Shown: in pieces, positions 20,884-31,787 of the stretch | Layout of the letters: each line of letters starts with the position of its first letter | How positions within the stretch are numbered: the stretch's first letter is position 1 | Source: Anisus vortex | Taxonomy: Eukaryota > Mollusca > Gastropoda > Planorbidae | DNA: 64,000 nt | Direction: 5' to 3' | Assembly (NCBI GenBank): GCA_949126835.1 | Contig: OX421507.1 | Coordinates: 13,753,852-13,817,851 of the forward strand | The notes under the pieces: model-generated | Seen by the model: the letters and a program-made list of their open reading frames with translations, nothing else | Databases searched by the model: none | Told to the model about the DNA's origin: nothing | Position numbers and translations under genes: made by a program

Positions 20884-23178
20884 ATGCAACTCATAATAAA
20901 TATAGGAGTATTATATTTTATAAAAGCTAGACAGAACAAGACATGTGTTTTTAAAATCTATATGTCACCAGTTAAGCTACGTTTCTATCTCTCATACTCG
21001 TTGCAGAATTATGAAATAATCCCTGGACTTTCAGATCATGATATTGTCAGAGTAAATAACAAAATAAAAATCCAAATTAGCAAGAAACCTAAAAGAATAA
21101 TTTATCTCTGGAATAAATGTAACACAACAGAACTACATCAAGCAGCAATAAAATTCCAAACCAATTTTCTTACTAAATACAATATAGATAGTTCAGTTGA
21201 AGATATTTGGCAATTTATAAAAACCAACTTAAAAGCAATAATGGCTGACTCTGTGCCAACAAAACAAACATCAAATAAAATTAACAAATGTTGGTTTAAC
21301 ACTAAACTAAAGAAACTGTGTAAACAAAAAGAAAATCTATTCAAAAAGTTTAAGGCAACTAATTCAATTAGACTACATAAAAAATACCTAAAAATTAAAC
21401 ATTTAACTCAGAAACTAAGCAGACAGCTGCAGAATGAATATGTAAACAATGTAATTTCTAAAGATAATAATAAAAACTTATGGTCCTACATTAAATCAAG
21501 AAAAATGGACACTACAGGCATAGCTCCACTAAAAGGCCAAAACAATGAAACTTATAATGATAATGAAACTAAAGCTAATATCCTAAACACACACTTTGCA
21601 TCATCTTTTTCAAATCCAGGTGACAAAGAAATATTCATAAATTTAAACAAACTAGAAGAGATAGGAAATATAAATGTAGATGAAAAAGGCATTAAACAAC
21701 TCCTAACCAACTTAAAAGTAAACAAAGCTTCTGGTCCAGATGAAATACCAGCAAGACTGCTTAAAGAACTAACTAATGAAATATCTCCAATCTTTAAAAT
21801 ACTTTTCCAGGCCTCTCTAAACCAGGGCAAAGTGCCCAAAGATTGGAAATTAGCCAATGTAACCCCCCTTTTCAAAAAAGGAGATAAATCTGACCCCGGA
21901 AATTATAGACCTGTTTCTCTAACAAGCATAACATGTAAATTACTTGAACATATAATATATAGTAGTATAGTAAATCATCTAGACAAACTAAATGCACTGT
22001 GCCCACACCAACATGGCTTTAGGAAAAATAGATCATGTGAGACTCAATTGATAGGCTTAATAGATGACTTGTCTAAGGGATTAGATAATAACAACCAAAT
22101 TGATGCTATATTACTAGATTTTTCAAAAGCATTTGATAAAGTTCATCATTCTAGTCTTCTTAAAAAACTTAAATACTTTGGCATCTCTGGTCCCTTACAT
22201 CAGTGGATTCAGGACTTTCTTATAGGCAGAGAACAAACAGTGATAATAAATGGCTCTAAGTCATCACCAATAACAGTAAACTCAGGAGTTCCACAAGGAA
22301 CTGTTCTAGGGCCCCTACTATTTCTAATTTACATTAATGATCTGCCAAATTGCATCAACACAGGCACAAAAGTAAGATTATTTGCAGATGATTGCATAAT
22401 TTATAGAATAATAAAGACAGGAAAAGATAGTGAACTTTTACAAAAAGACCTAGATGAACTACAAAAATGGGAATCAAACTGGAGTATGTCTTTTCACCCA
22501 GAAAAATGCCAACTAATAAGGGTATCCAAGAAAAAGAAACAAATAATAACAAACTACTTCATTCATGGTAAAGAACTAACTCAAACTAGCAATGCTAAGT
22601 ATCTAGGAGTAATAATAAATGATAAGTTATCTTGGAACCCTCACATTGATGAAGTAATTAAAAAATCAAACAAAACATTAGGATTCATAAAAAGGAACTT
22701 TTACAAATGTAATAAGAATATAAAACTAAAATGCTATCTCACATTAGTTAGGCCTATACTAGAATATGCAGGATCTGTATGGGACCCTTCAACTAAAGAA
22801 AACATTAAAAAATTAGAACAAATTCAAAAAAGAGCTGCAAGGTTTATAACTAGTGAATATTCCCCATTGACAAGAGTAACACCATTAATCAAATCACTAA
22901 ATCTAGAAACACTAGAGGACAGAAGGGCAAAGAGTAAAGTAGTAATAATACATAAGGCATTAAACTCTAATTTAGAAATACAACCCAATAACAATCTGTT
23001 GCAAAGCTCAGATAAACATAAAGACAAAAACACCTTCCTTGTCCCTTATGCGAGAACAAATGCATATAAGTACTCTTTCTTCCCGAGTGGCATTCGGGCA
23101 TGGAATGGGTTGCCTGAACAAACCAGGAAAACCAATAACCTAACATCATTTAAAACATTAATAAAAATGCAAGACTAG
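20884..23178 (+). CDS. LINE ORF2: reverse transcriptase, CR1/jockey-like, endonuclease lost
   Basis: Uninterrupted 764-codon frame. Recognisable homology begins around 21000 with GLSDHDIV, the last motif of the apurinic-like endonuclease; most of the endonuclease is missing by 5' truncation, and the first roughly 40 codons are probably flanking sequence read through. The RT domain follows: KASGPDEIPARLLKEL (about residue 280), NYRPVSLTS, HGFRKNRSCETQL, LLDFSKAFDKVHH (about 410), GVPQGTVLGPLLF (about 468) and the catalytic FADD (about 500-503). The C-terminal domain has KYLGVIINDKLSW, LVRPILEYAGSVWD, QKRAARFI and FFPSGIRAWNGLP. The protein would copy its own RNA at a nicked target in the nucleus. 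Lack of stops or frameshifts across 2.2 kb implies a recent insertion; without endonuclease it is unlikely to move by itself. Confidence 0.93.
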   Translation: MQLIINIGVLYFIKARQNKTCVFKIYMSPVKLRFYLSYSLQNYEIIPGLSDHDIVRVNNKIKIQISKKPKRIIYLWNKCNTTELHQAAIKFQTNFLTKYNIDSSVEDIWQFIKTNLKAIMADSVPTKQTSNKINKCWFNTKLKKLCKQKENLFKKFKATNSIRLHKKYLKIKHLTQKLSRQLQNEYVNNVISKDNNKNLWSYIKSRKMDTTGIAPLKGQNNETYNDNETKANILNTHFASSFSNPGDKEIFINLNKLEEIGNINVDEKGIKQLLTNLKVNKASGPDEIPARLLKELTNEISPIFKILFQASLNQGKVPKDWKLANVTPLFKKGDKSDPGNYRPVSLTSITCKLLEHIIYSSIVNHLDKLNALCPHQHGFRKNRSCETQLIGLIDDLSKGLDNNNQIDAILLDFSKAFDKVHHSSLLKKLKYFGISGPLHQWIQDFLIGREQTVIINGSKSSPITVNSGVPQGTVLGPLLFLIYINDLPNCINTGTKVRLFADDCIIYRIIKTGKDSELLQKDLDELQKWESNWSMSFHPEKCQLIRVSKKKKQIITNYFIHGKELTQTSNAKYLGVIINDKLSWNPHIDEVIKKSNKTLGFIKRNFYKCNKNIKLKCYLTLVRPILEYAGSVWDPSTKENIKKLEQIQKRAARFITSEYSPLTRVTPLIKSLNLETLEDRRAKSKVVIIHKALNSNLEIQPNNNLLQSSDKHKDKNTFLVPYARTNAYKYSFFPSGIRAWNGLPEQTRKTNNLTSFKTLIKMQD

Positions 23179-23253
23179 ACTCGGACCACGGATGAGCGTA
23201 GGACGCAATAATCTTCTTTATAGAAGGAGCGTCTGTAATGTATAAGATAAGAA
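21000..23253 (+). mobile_element. CR1-like LINE, 5'-truncated, youngest copy
   Basis: Starts within the end of the endonuclease and runs to a short 3' UTR and TATAAGATAAGA tail. The 3' UTR holds a nested hairpin (GACGC ... CTTCT-TTAT-AGAAG ... GCGTC). It serves as the reference for the other fragments of this family in the window. Confidence 0.9.
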
Positions 23254-23324
23254 GATATTAGGATTAAGTTGATATTTAAGTTAGGCGCACTTAGCTAGCG
23301 CTAGGCTGTGCTTTTCAATGCCGT

Positions 23325-23520
23325 TCGGATAGACTCAGATTCAAAACCTGAAAAAAAAAATATCTGTGTTTTACCCCGATCAGGGGGAGTCTGCATTCCA
23401 TTCATTACCCACTATCTGATTGGGTTCTTGTGGTAAAGACAAAAGCTGCTATATCATTGTGATGGCCACACAATCCTTATGTATGACGTGGTCACGGAAT
23501 ATGTTGAAAGCTGCCCCAAG
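23325..23520 (+). mobile_element. degraded SINE family A copy
   Basis: Retains GGGGGAGTCTGCATTCC, GATGGCCACACAATCC and ACGTGGTCACGGAA in the family order, but the tRNA-like boxes are eroded. Confidence 0.5.
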
Positions 23521-23529
23521 AATCGAAAA

Positions 23530-24309
23530 TAAAATGGATAATTTACTACCATCACTAATAGTCCTCAACATAATGTAGTACGTTAGATATAAGACGATTG
23601 ACAATATTGGTAATTATATAATCAGACTAGTGGTTATTGATCTGATAAAGAGTGCCTGAAGCTACATAACATGCACTGTTCAATATTGATAATATGTGCT
23701 TCGGTGAGATATCTAGAGTATAATGTTGTGCACAGTATTAGTAAATAATAATCAATATTAAACTTCTAAGAGAGCTGCGTTAAATAACATTAGGGGATCT
23801 TTTTATACCTATTATTAAAGGTTCATTTTGGACACAGGGGGTGCAATGAAGGACTTTTAAAAAAACTAACTAAAACAAAACATCATTATGACTTTTTGTT
23901 TGTTATACTTGTTATATGGCGAGAGGGGTCTTTAAATGTTGTTATTGTGACAGTGTAACTGTGACTGTGTAAATGACGGTAAACGTATGTACTGTAAGAG
24001 TCGCTCAATGTGAGCTGTATTCATGAATGCCTTTCTTTGAGTGTAAGAGTATTGTTTGAATGTCTGGAATAAAATGACTATACAAGCATTTTAAAAAGAT
24101 CATACAAATGTGTTACACATATCAGCGAGCAGTGAAATCCATCTTATCTTAAAGTCGACCTTTTATATAGACGACTTTTGTACCATTGCCTATCGTTAGA
24201 AAAGCGCCATAAAGAGTACGCACAGCCCATTAAGCCCAGAATGGCGCCATGATGACATCACTGGAGTCTCTTTTGATTTTTATTGTGGCGTTTGTTGATA
24301 ATAATTTGT
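23530..24309. other. AT-rich intergenic
   Basis: No gene or recognised repeat. Confidence 0.55.
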
Positions 24310-24420
24310 TGTTCTTCGTGGTTGGTTCAGGCCACCCATTCAATGCTGGATGGCATGGGAGAAGAAAGAAAAATTAAATACGTTTCTTCTTCTACATGGA
24401 ATAAGAAAACTGTTTCTCTG
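24310..24420 (-). mobile_element. old LINE 3' fragment
   Basis: Minus-strand similarity to the WNGLP and SFFPSGIRAWN coding of the CR1-like LINE (GGTTGGTTCAGGCCACCCAT). Strongly diverged. Confidence 0.45.
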
Positions 24421-25205
24421 TGTATTATTATTTGTTTTGTTGTGTTGTATTTCAAATCTTAAATGGAATGCAATATGTATTATTACTACTTAACTATTCA
24501 CCCTTTTTTTCCTTTAGTATTTCTAGCTTCAGTTATTTAATTATTTTGCAATATTGTAAATGATTAATGCAGTGATTGATAATTACAAATAATCCGTGTA
24601 AATTTTGATGTTACACTTGTCAGTTGTGTTGTAAATATTTGCTAGAAATGAACCTTTTTATAAATGCTACTGAAAATGAACTCGCAATAAATATCTATAA
24701 AAATGATGTATACTCTACACTAAAGCTAGACAATCTTTTTCATTAGTAGCGAATCTAGTTTGAGCAACCTTCAGTTGTCTACTCACATATATAAAAAAGA
24801 ACAACCTTAGATTTTCGCTTAAATAAAGTCCATACTACAAACAGGATCCAATGTCTAGCACCCCCCCCCCCCCCCTCTCTTACTTCATTCAGTCAGTTTT
24901 TATCTAGGAAATTAAACCTAAATCTTGAATGATTCCTTCGATAATAATTAGAATTATGAAATTATATTTTCACAAGATTAATAAAATACCCTTGCCTATT
25001 CTCCTCACTCCCCCCCCCTCCTCCCCCCCCAAACAAAAATTAGGCTATTACATCGTCTCTCTTCCCCCCCCCTTTTTTTTTCATTGGCAGAATCTCTTTT
25101 AAGTCTACAGCTATATAAGATGATGCATTGGAAATATAGAAAAATAAACAAATAAAAGCTCATTAAGTACCTGATAGACAACTAAGTCTATGCAATTATC
25201 CTCTA
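24421..25205. other. AT-rich intergenic with C homopolymers
   Basis: C runs near 24861, 25011, 25024 and 25065. No gene seen. Confidence 0.6.
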
Positions 25206-26023
25206 GAACAGTGCAGAAAGCTGGGCTCGTTGCCTCTAGAAGAGGGCAGAAAGCAGGGCTCGTTGCCTCTAGAAGAGGGCAGAAAGCTGGGCTCGTTGCC
25301 TCTAGAAGAGGGCAGAAAGCTGGGCTCGTTGCCTCTAGAACAGGGCAGAAAGCTGGGCTCGTTGCCTCTAGAACAGGACAGAAAGCTGGGCTCGTTGCCT
25401 CTAGAACAGGACAGAAAGCTGGGCTCGTTGCCTCTAGAACAGGACAGAAAGCTGGGCTCGTTGCCTCTAGAACAGGACAGAAAGCTGGGCTCGTTGCCTC
25501 TAGAACAGGTCAGAAAGCTGGGCTCGTTGCCTCTAGAACAGGGCAGAAAGCTGGGCTCGTTGCCTCTAGAACAGGACAGAAAGCTGGGCTCGTTGCCTCT
25601 AGAACAGGACAGAAAGCTGGGCTCGTTGCCTCTAGAACAGGACAGAAAGCTGGGCTCGTTGCCTCTAGAACAGGACAGAAAGCTGGCCTCGTTGCCTCTA
25701 GAACAGGTCAGAAAGCTGGGCTCGTTGCCTCTAGAACAGGGCAGAAAGCTGGGCTCGTTGCCTCTAGAACAGGTCAGAAAGCTGGGCTCGTTGCCTCTAG
25801 AACAGGACAGAAAGCTGGGCTCGTTGCCTCTACAACAGGGCAGAAAGCTGGGCTCGTTGCCTCTACAACAGGGCAGAAAGCTGGGCTCGTTGCCTCTACA
25901 ACAGGGCAGAAAGCTGGGCTCGTTGCCTCTACAACAGGGCAGAAAGCTGGGCTCGTTGCCTCTAGAACATGACAGAAAGCTGGGCTCGTTGCCTCTACAA
26001 CAGGGCAGAAAGCTGGGCTCGTT
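25206..26023. repeat. 33-bp minisatellite, about 25 copies
   Basis: Unit GAACAGGGCAGAAAGCTGGG + CTCGTTGCCTCTA, exactly 33 bp. Variants (GAAGAGGGC, GAACAGGAC, GAACAGGTC, CAACAGGGC) occur in blocks. Because 33 is a multiple of three, two frames stay open for over 250 codons (repeats GQKAGLVASRT and RKLGSLPLEQG). I see no promoter, signal peptide or non-repetitive coding around it, so I do not call a gene. Confidence 0.97.
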
Positions 26024-26492
26024 GATTGATTTTTCTTGTTTTTTTTTCTTATAGCAATAATAAATGTAGGCTAGATTTTTATTTATTTCTTTTTTTTTAA
26101 TCCTTTGGAAGTTTAAGGATTTGAAACGAAGTCAAATTCTTGACATAAAAAATGTTTTTGCTACACGTTAATACAAGAAAACCTAGATGTTCATACTTTG
26201 CTAAAAACAGCAACAAAAACAACAACTGCTAAAGTCCTTTTTTAAAGTTTAATTTAGTTATATTATTATATTCAATGCAAGATTATAAGCGATTTAGAAT
26301 CGCAAGCATGAGTATGTATTTTTTTTAATCATAATTTTTGTAAAGTTTTAATTTTAATAGTTACAGAGATCTCTTACTATACAGAAGATGATTGTTAATT
26401 TTTTATCTGATTTGTAAACATTTTCACTAAGTCTGCTAACCCATGTAATTTATTTCTGTCTGTCAAACACATTCGAGAATCTAGAAAAACCC
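26024..26492. other. AT-rich intergenic
   Basis: Nothing recognised. Confidence 0.55.
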
Positions 26493-26800
26493 ACAGTAAT
26501 TTATGTGTAAAGTCTCTACAGTTCTCACAGTAATTTATGTGTAAAGTCTCTACAGTTCTCACAGTAATTTATGTGTAAAGTCTCTACAGTTCTCACAGTA
26601 ATTTATGTGTAAAGTCTCTACAGTTCTCACAGTAATTTATGTGTAAAGTCTCTACAGTTCTCACAGTAATTTATGTGTAAAGTCTCTACAGTTCTCACAG
26701 TAATTTATCTGTCAAGTCTCTACAGTTCTCACAGTAATTTATCTGTCAAGTCTCTACAGTTCTCACAGTAATTTATCTGTCAAGTCTCTACAGTTCTCAC
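26493..26800. repeat. 34-bp tandem repeat, 9 copies
   Basis: Unit CACAGTAATTTATGTGTAAA + GTCTCTACAGTTCT. The first six copies read GTGTAAAG and the last three CTGTCAAG, a clean switch within the array. Confidence 0.97.
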
Positions 26801-27049
26801 AAACATGTCTTAATGATTTTCTGTTTTCAACCTTTTTTTCCCCCTCTAATTAAATACCTTTTATCTAAACTGCCTTCTGTGTTTGTTCTTGCTTTTATTA
26901 TTTAAAGTTCCTTTGTAAAATATAGATTAGTAGTAGTTCCAAGAAAATCGTGAACGTTTTTCTCAGGCTTTAAATGTCCACTTCCCTAGTGTCATAGAGT
27001 ATTTATATAAAAAAAATATATATAAAAAAATTATATAGGGCCTATTAAA

Positions 27050-27570
27050 CAAGCTAAATTCCCCGGCGTTGCCCGGGGGGGGGGGGGGGTGAGCGGAAGG
27101 GGGGTGATAAAACAGACTTGTATAAGCTCAAAGATACAAAAAATTCATCTACTACAGTGAACAGAAAGCTATAGTCTCTAGGTCTAAAAAAAAAAAAATC
27201 ATTTTTTACTCAAGACATTTACACTATATATTGTAATCGGGTAAAAAAAAGAGGCAAGTCTTTTATTTAACAAAAATCTAAATTGCACGGTGTCCCTCGC
27301 AGATTTACAATCATTTTTCTATTAAAAAAGTAATATTAATTGAAATAAAATAAAAAAAAATTTTAGACAAAAAATAAAGTTATAGACTAACTGTAGAATC
27401 GAATCCGGGTCGCCGGTTTGGCAGTTCGATACGTTCTCTTTTCAGCTAGCGAAGACGCATGTTCAAACTAAAATCGCAAAAGTATAACATGAGACAATAA
27501 GGTCATGTGTCTTTAAATTAACTAATAAGCTGAGTTGAACACACAACCAGAGCTTTATATATATATATAT
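27050..27570 (-). mobile_element. tRNA-derived repeat, family C, long copy
   Basis: On the plus strand: left end AGCTAAATTCCCCGGCGTTG with a G run, then AGAATCGAATCCGGGTCGCC (box B on the minus strand), TTCAGCTAGCGAAGACGCAT, and right end near CAGAGCTTTATATATATAT. Same architecture as 33165-33600, in reverse. Confidence 0.7.
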
Positions 27571-27986
27571 ATATATTTAGATGCACAGGTCTTAACTGCA
27601 AGGTAATATACACATAAAGAATATCTAATAAACGAGAAGGAAAATAAAATAATAACAAATTTCAAAATGGTAATAAAAAGTGTAACTAAAAGGGTTACAG
27701 CCCACCTCACATAATGACAGTTAGACGAAGACGCTCTTTAAAAAATGTGTCCCTAGCTTCTACTATTACATAATCTATAGACTCTAACAACAAGCATTCC
27801 ACACAATTCCAGCCTGCAACACTATTTCAATATTTATTTATTTTTATTTCAAGTGTAAACGTGATAGTATAGCTTTATTAAAAGCTTAAATTCGCTAAGC
27901 CCATTGACAAGTCTTGAATATTATGCATGCATAACGGTTGAACGTGTACAACGTTTCCGGTCCCATTCGTTCATTTGCCTCAAAAC

Positions 27987-28100
27987 ATGTCTGTGTGCTG
28001 TTTTACTGGTTGTAGGAAAAGATGTAGGGATTAAATTTTATTTCATTTCCAAAAGATGGCGACAAAAGAAAACGATGGATTGTGAATGTCAGGAGTGAAT
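27987..28100 (+). pseudogene. THAP-type zinc-finger remnant
   Basis: Starting at an ATG, the translation is MSVCCFTGCRKRCRD, matching the start of THAP domains (Met, then Cys-x(3)-Cys). Then come an in-frame stop, FHF, a one-base frame change, and KDGDKRKRWIVNVRSE, matching the THAP core (F..FPKD...R..W....R). The distal Cys-x2-His pair is not visible. THAP domains bind DNA and occur in host regulators and in P-element-like transposases. With at least two lesions in about 110 bp this is dead. I cannot tell whether it is from a transposase or a host-gene exon. Confidence 0.5.
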
Positions 28101-29713
28101 AATCACCTGTTTATAATTTTATAAACTTATTTCTTGATGCAAAAGAATTTTCGTTTTTTGTTTTTATGAATCTAAACATAGTGGGTTTTTTTTATAACCA
28201 AGGAACAAAGCTAAATTTAACTTAACGCGACTAACACTATGAGTATCGCAATATTTCCCTTAAATTCGATGTAAAAAAAACACCCCAAAAATGTGAATAG
28301 GTAAAAACAAAAATCAGAGCACCGTGCTGGCTACACAATCGTCTCACACGCCATGAACGAGCCCACCCCCACCCCATTCACCCCAAAGAAAAACGTCATG
28401 ATTAAACGCTTTATCGGCATTACGACGAACGCAAATCGGGAGTTAACCCCAGAAACACCAAAACCAATGATCCGTCTTTACTGTGTCCAACTAATGTAAC
28501 TTCCCCTAACAGCCCCAAAAAATTAATAAAAAAATAAGAGATAATTTAAAACTTCTGCTAATCTACATTCATGGTCGCCACATAATGAAAGTATAAGCCG
28601 CAAAAAAAAATATGCAAAGGAACGCACAAAACTTGTTCTAGGAATGCTATTTATTAAAGCACAGAGGTCATAAATTTTCTTCTTCATTAGCGCATAACAT
28701 TGTAGCGCGGATGTATATGTTCTGTGTTAATCCTTCGCCCCTCTACATGTCACTGCCTTTTTCGCCGCTGATTCATTTCCATTAATGCAACTCGTCCTGC
28801 CAAAGTATGGATGTAAGCCAGAGTAATTGCCCTTGATACACACCCCCACACGCGCGCGCTAGCTCGCTCTTTTCTTTTTTTTTTTTTGCCTTTCTAGTTC
28901 TCTCTTCAATATGACGTAATCAATCTTGATCAAGCTTGTGAGCTTAAAGCCTGATGGAAGAAGGACGTAAATCTATCCCATGTCCTCCTCCCCCAACAAC
29001 CCTCCCTCCCTCCGTACAGCATTAGGACTTACTCGCATTTTTTCGTATTTATCCTTGTGTTTTTTTTTTTTAATCCTCTTCTCGATCCTGCAAGTAAATT
29101 TCTGAGTGCAGCATTGCAGTTTGCCGTCGAGTTCCTATCTGGTTTTTATTTTAGGTTGGAGGGGGGGGGCGGGGTATTATGGGTTTGCGGCACCCGAAAT
29201 CGGAGATGGGGTAAAGGGGGGGAGGGGAGAAAAACTCGTGGGGAGGAATTATTTGTTGGTTACCCGAAAATTAGTGAAAGGCTAGGTTGTGTCTGCAGAG
29301 GAGCTCTAAACCGCTTCATCTGATTTGTTGTAAGGACGTTTTTTCTTTAAATGGTTCCGGAAAATCTCACCTTTTAAATGTAGGGCACTGTATCTGCATC
29401 CTTTTGGCAAAAATATCAAGCATATACAATTTCTGCTTTGTACGTTTTCAGTTTATTCGCCATAAAAGCTTCTAGGTCGTTAGACCGATCGAAACAAAAT
29501 ATATTTATATTATATCACGTAGGCTGCTAACTTTGTTCATTTTGAAAAATAAAAATAAATAAAAGACTGCCCAAAAGAGTTCTGTAACCACACACACGAA
29601 CATAGGCACTAATTATCCCCGTGAATGAATACGTTTTTCTGTTTTATGCACTAGTGTTAAATCTACGTTTTTTTTCACATACATTTTCCGTTACGTCCAG
29701 TAGGTGAGAAAAA
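28101..29713. other. intergenic, no gene seen
   Basis: Short T and G homopolymers (about 28865, 29160, 29215). ORFs here are short and show no family resemblance. Confidence 0.55.
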
Positions 29714-29900
29714 GTCTGGGGTTCCTGGTGTAGTCCAAGATTCTTTCCAGGGTCTGGAGTGTGTCTCTGATTCTACTCAGAACTGACGAGTAGCTGACAA
29801 TTGTTGGCAAGTAAAGGCGGCTGGGGTATTGTGCTGGCCACACATCCCCTTGTGTGCCAAGGCAGCAAAAAACTTATGCACGCTGCTTTCCTTGCCCCGT
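29714..29900 (+). mobile_element. SINE family A, degraded copy
   Basis: Keeps CCAGGGTCTGGAGTGTGTCT, AAAGGCGGCTGGGGTATTGT and GCTGGCCACACATCC in family order; the tRNA-like head is poorly kept. Confidence 0.6.
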
Positions 29901-29925
29901 GGATGAAACGAAAGAGATACTAACC

Positions 29926-30688
29926 TTAATCAACGAGAGAGTGAATGGGTTAACCTTCAATTTCACTGCCCACCCCTTTCCGGTACATCAATAGCAGCAA
30001 TGCCTAGAACCAGTGATGAAAGGGGGGGAGGGGGAGTGTCGAGGTCAAGATTGCCTAGCTTTGGGTCGTGAAACGCCCCTGGGGTCGCAGGATAGTTTGT
30101 TGTTGTTTCTTTTTGTCTCTTAAAACGGGAGTCATGAAAAGTCAATTGAGTGAGGACCAATGGGATTCTTTTCTTTTTCTTTTGTTTCGTCGCTGTTTGA
30201 TTGGTTTCTTTCTTGCTGTGGAGAGGTGAAAGGTCACACGGCAAACTCGTTGCTATTTTTTTTAAACGAATGTTTCACGTTTTTTACTGCAGGTATTTTT
30301 TATACAGCGTCAAACATCAAAAGAAATGTTGCCTAACATAACCTTACCATGCGATTGTGTGGCGTTCTCCGCCCAAAATGAGCCATAAACCTGACACGTC
30401 CTTACAATGGTTATGACTTTATACTTCTAGGTTATAAGGATCATAGAATTATTTGATTCGCAATCTTTGGCAATGGACAAATGAAATAAACAAACAGCTC
30501 AAGCCACTTGAGAAATAATTGACAACGTCATAACAAAAAAATCTTATTTGTACAGCTTTTCAAGTTGAATCTGAAAAACGTTATTCCCAAAGTGGCGTAA
30601 CTGAGAATAACATTATTCCAAATGAGGTTTTAAAGGGGAATGAAATAAACAAAACATGAACCTCTAAACCTTTATTTAACCGGGTAAA
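29926..30688. other. intergenic, no gene seen
   Basis: No recognisable element. G run near 30020-30035. Confidence 0.5.
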
Positions 30689-31040
30689 GATTCAAAGCAC
30701 GTGACAATAGAGTCCAAACACGTGACAATAGATTCAAAACACGTGACAATAGAGTCCAAACACGTGACAATAGATTCAAAACACGTGACAATAGATTCAA
30801 AACACGTGACAATAGATTCAAAACACGTGACAATAGATTCAAAACACATGACAATAGAGTCGATACACGTGACAATATTTTCAAAGCACGTGACAATAGA
30901 GTCAAAACACGTGACAATAGATTCGAAACATGTGACAATAGATTCAAAACCTGTGACAATATATTCAGAGCGCGTGACAATAGATTTAAAACACGTGACA
31001 ATAGATTCCAAAATACGTGACAATAGATTAAAAACACGTG
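30689..31040. repeat. 21-bp tandem array carrying CACGTG sites, about 17 units
   Basis: Unit CACGTGACAATAGATTCAAA + A. Twelve of 17 unit positions keep a perfect CACGTG (30698, 30719, 30740, 30761, 30782, 30803, 30824, 30866, 30887, 30908, 30992, 31035). The others are one-base or two-base variants. The period is 21 bp nearly throughout. Confidence 0.95.
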
Positions 31041-31150
31041 GCTATATGTCAATCGTGCTGGCCACACATTCACCATCTTTTGTTGCCGGAAATTAAACAT
31101 CCCAAATGGTAACGATATTTCTGAATTTTTCACCAAATAATCAACACACA

Positions 31151-31350
31151 NNNNNNNNNNNNNNNNNNNNNNNNNNNNNNNNNNNNNNNNNNNNNNNNNN
31201 NNNNNNNNNNNNNNNNNNNNNNNNNNNNNNNNNNNNNNNNNNNNNNNNNNNNNNNNNNNNNNNNNNNNNNNNNNNNNNNNNNNNNNNNNNNNNNNNNNNN
31301 NNNNNNNNNNNNNNNNNNNNNNNNNNNNNNNNNNNNNNNNNNNNNNNNNN
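31151..31350. other. assembly gap (200 N)
   Basis: Exactly 200 undetermined bases, likely an arbitrary gap size. It lies between TCAACACACA and a CT-rich microsatellite, so the gap probably arose from that tract. Confidence 1.
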
Positions 31351-31486
31351 GTCGTCTCTCTCTCTCTGTGTCTCTCTCTCTCTGTGTCTCTCTCTCTCTC
31401 TCTGTCTCTCTCTCTCTCTGTCTCTCTCTCTCTGTCTCTCTCTCTCTCTATGTCTCTCTCTCTCTCTTTGTCTCTCTCTCTCTCTC

Positions 31487-31521
<35 letters not shown>

Positions 31522-31742
31522 CTCTCTCTCTGTGTCTCTCTCTCTCTCTCTATCTCGCTCTCTCTGTCTCTCTCTCTCTGTCTCTCTCTGTGTCTCTCTC
31601 TCTCTGTCTCTCACTCTCTGTCTCTCTCTCTCTGTCTCTCTCTCTCTCTCTCTGTGTCTCTCTCTCTCTGTCTCTCTCTCTCTCTCTGTCTCTCTCTCTG
31701 TCTCTCTCTCTGTCTCTTTCTCTCTCTCTCTCTATGTCTCTC

Positions 31743-31787
<45 letters not shown>

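Noticed and set aside
25190..26054. Two overlapping ORFs over 250 codons with 11-residue repeats
   Set aside because: They exist only because a 33-bp minisatellite lacks stop codons in two frames; nothing unique flanks them.
27904..28098. 64-codon ORF as a gene
   Set aside because: It reads through the THAP-like fragment in mixed frame; only the remnant itself is worth noting.
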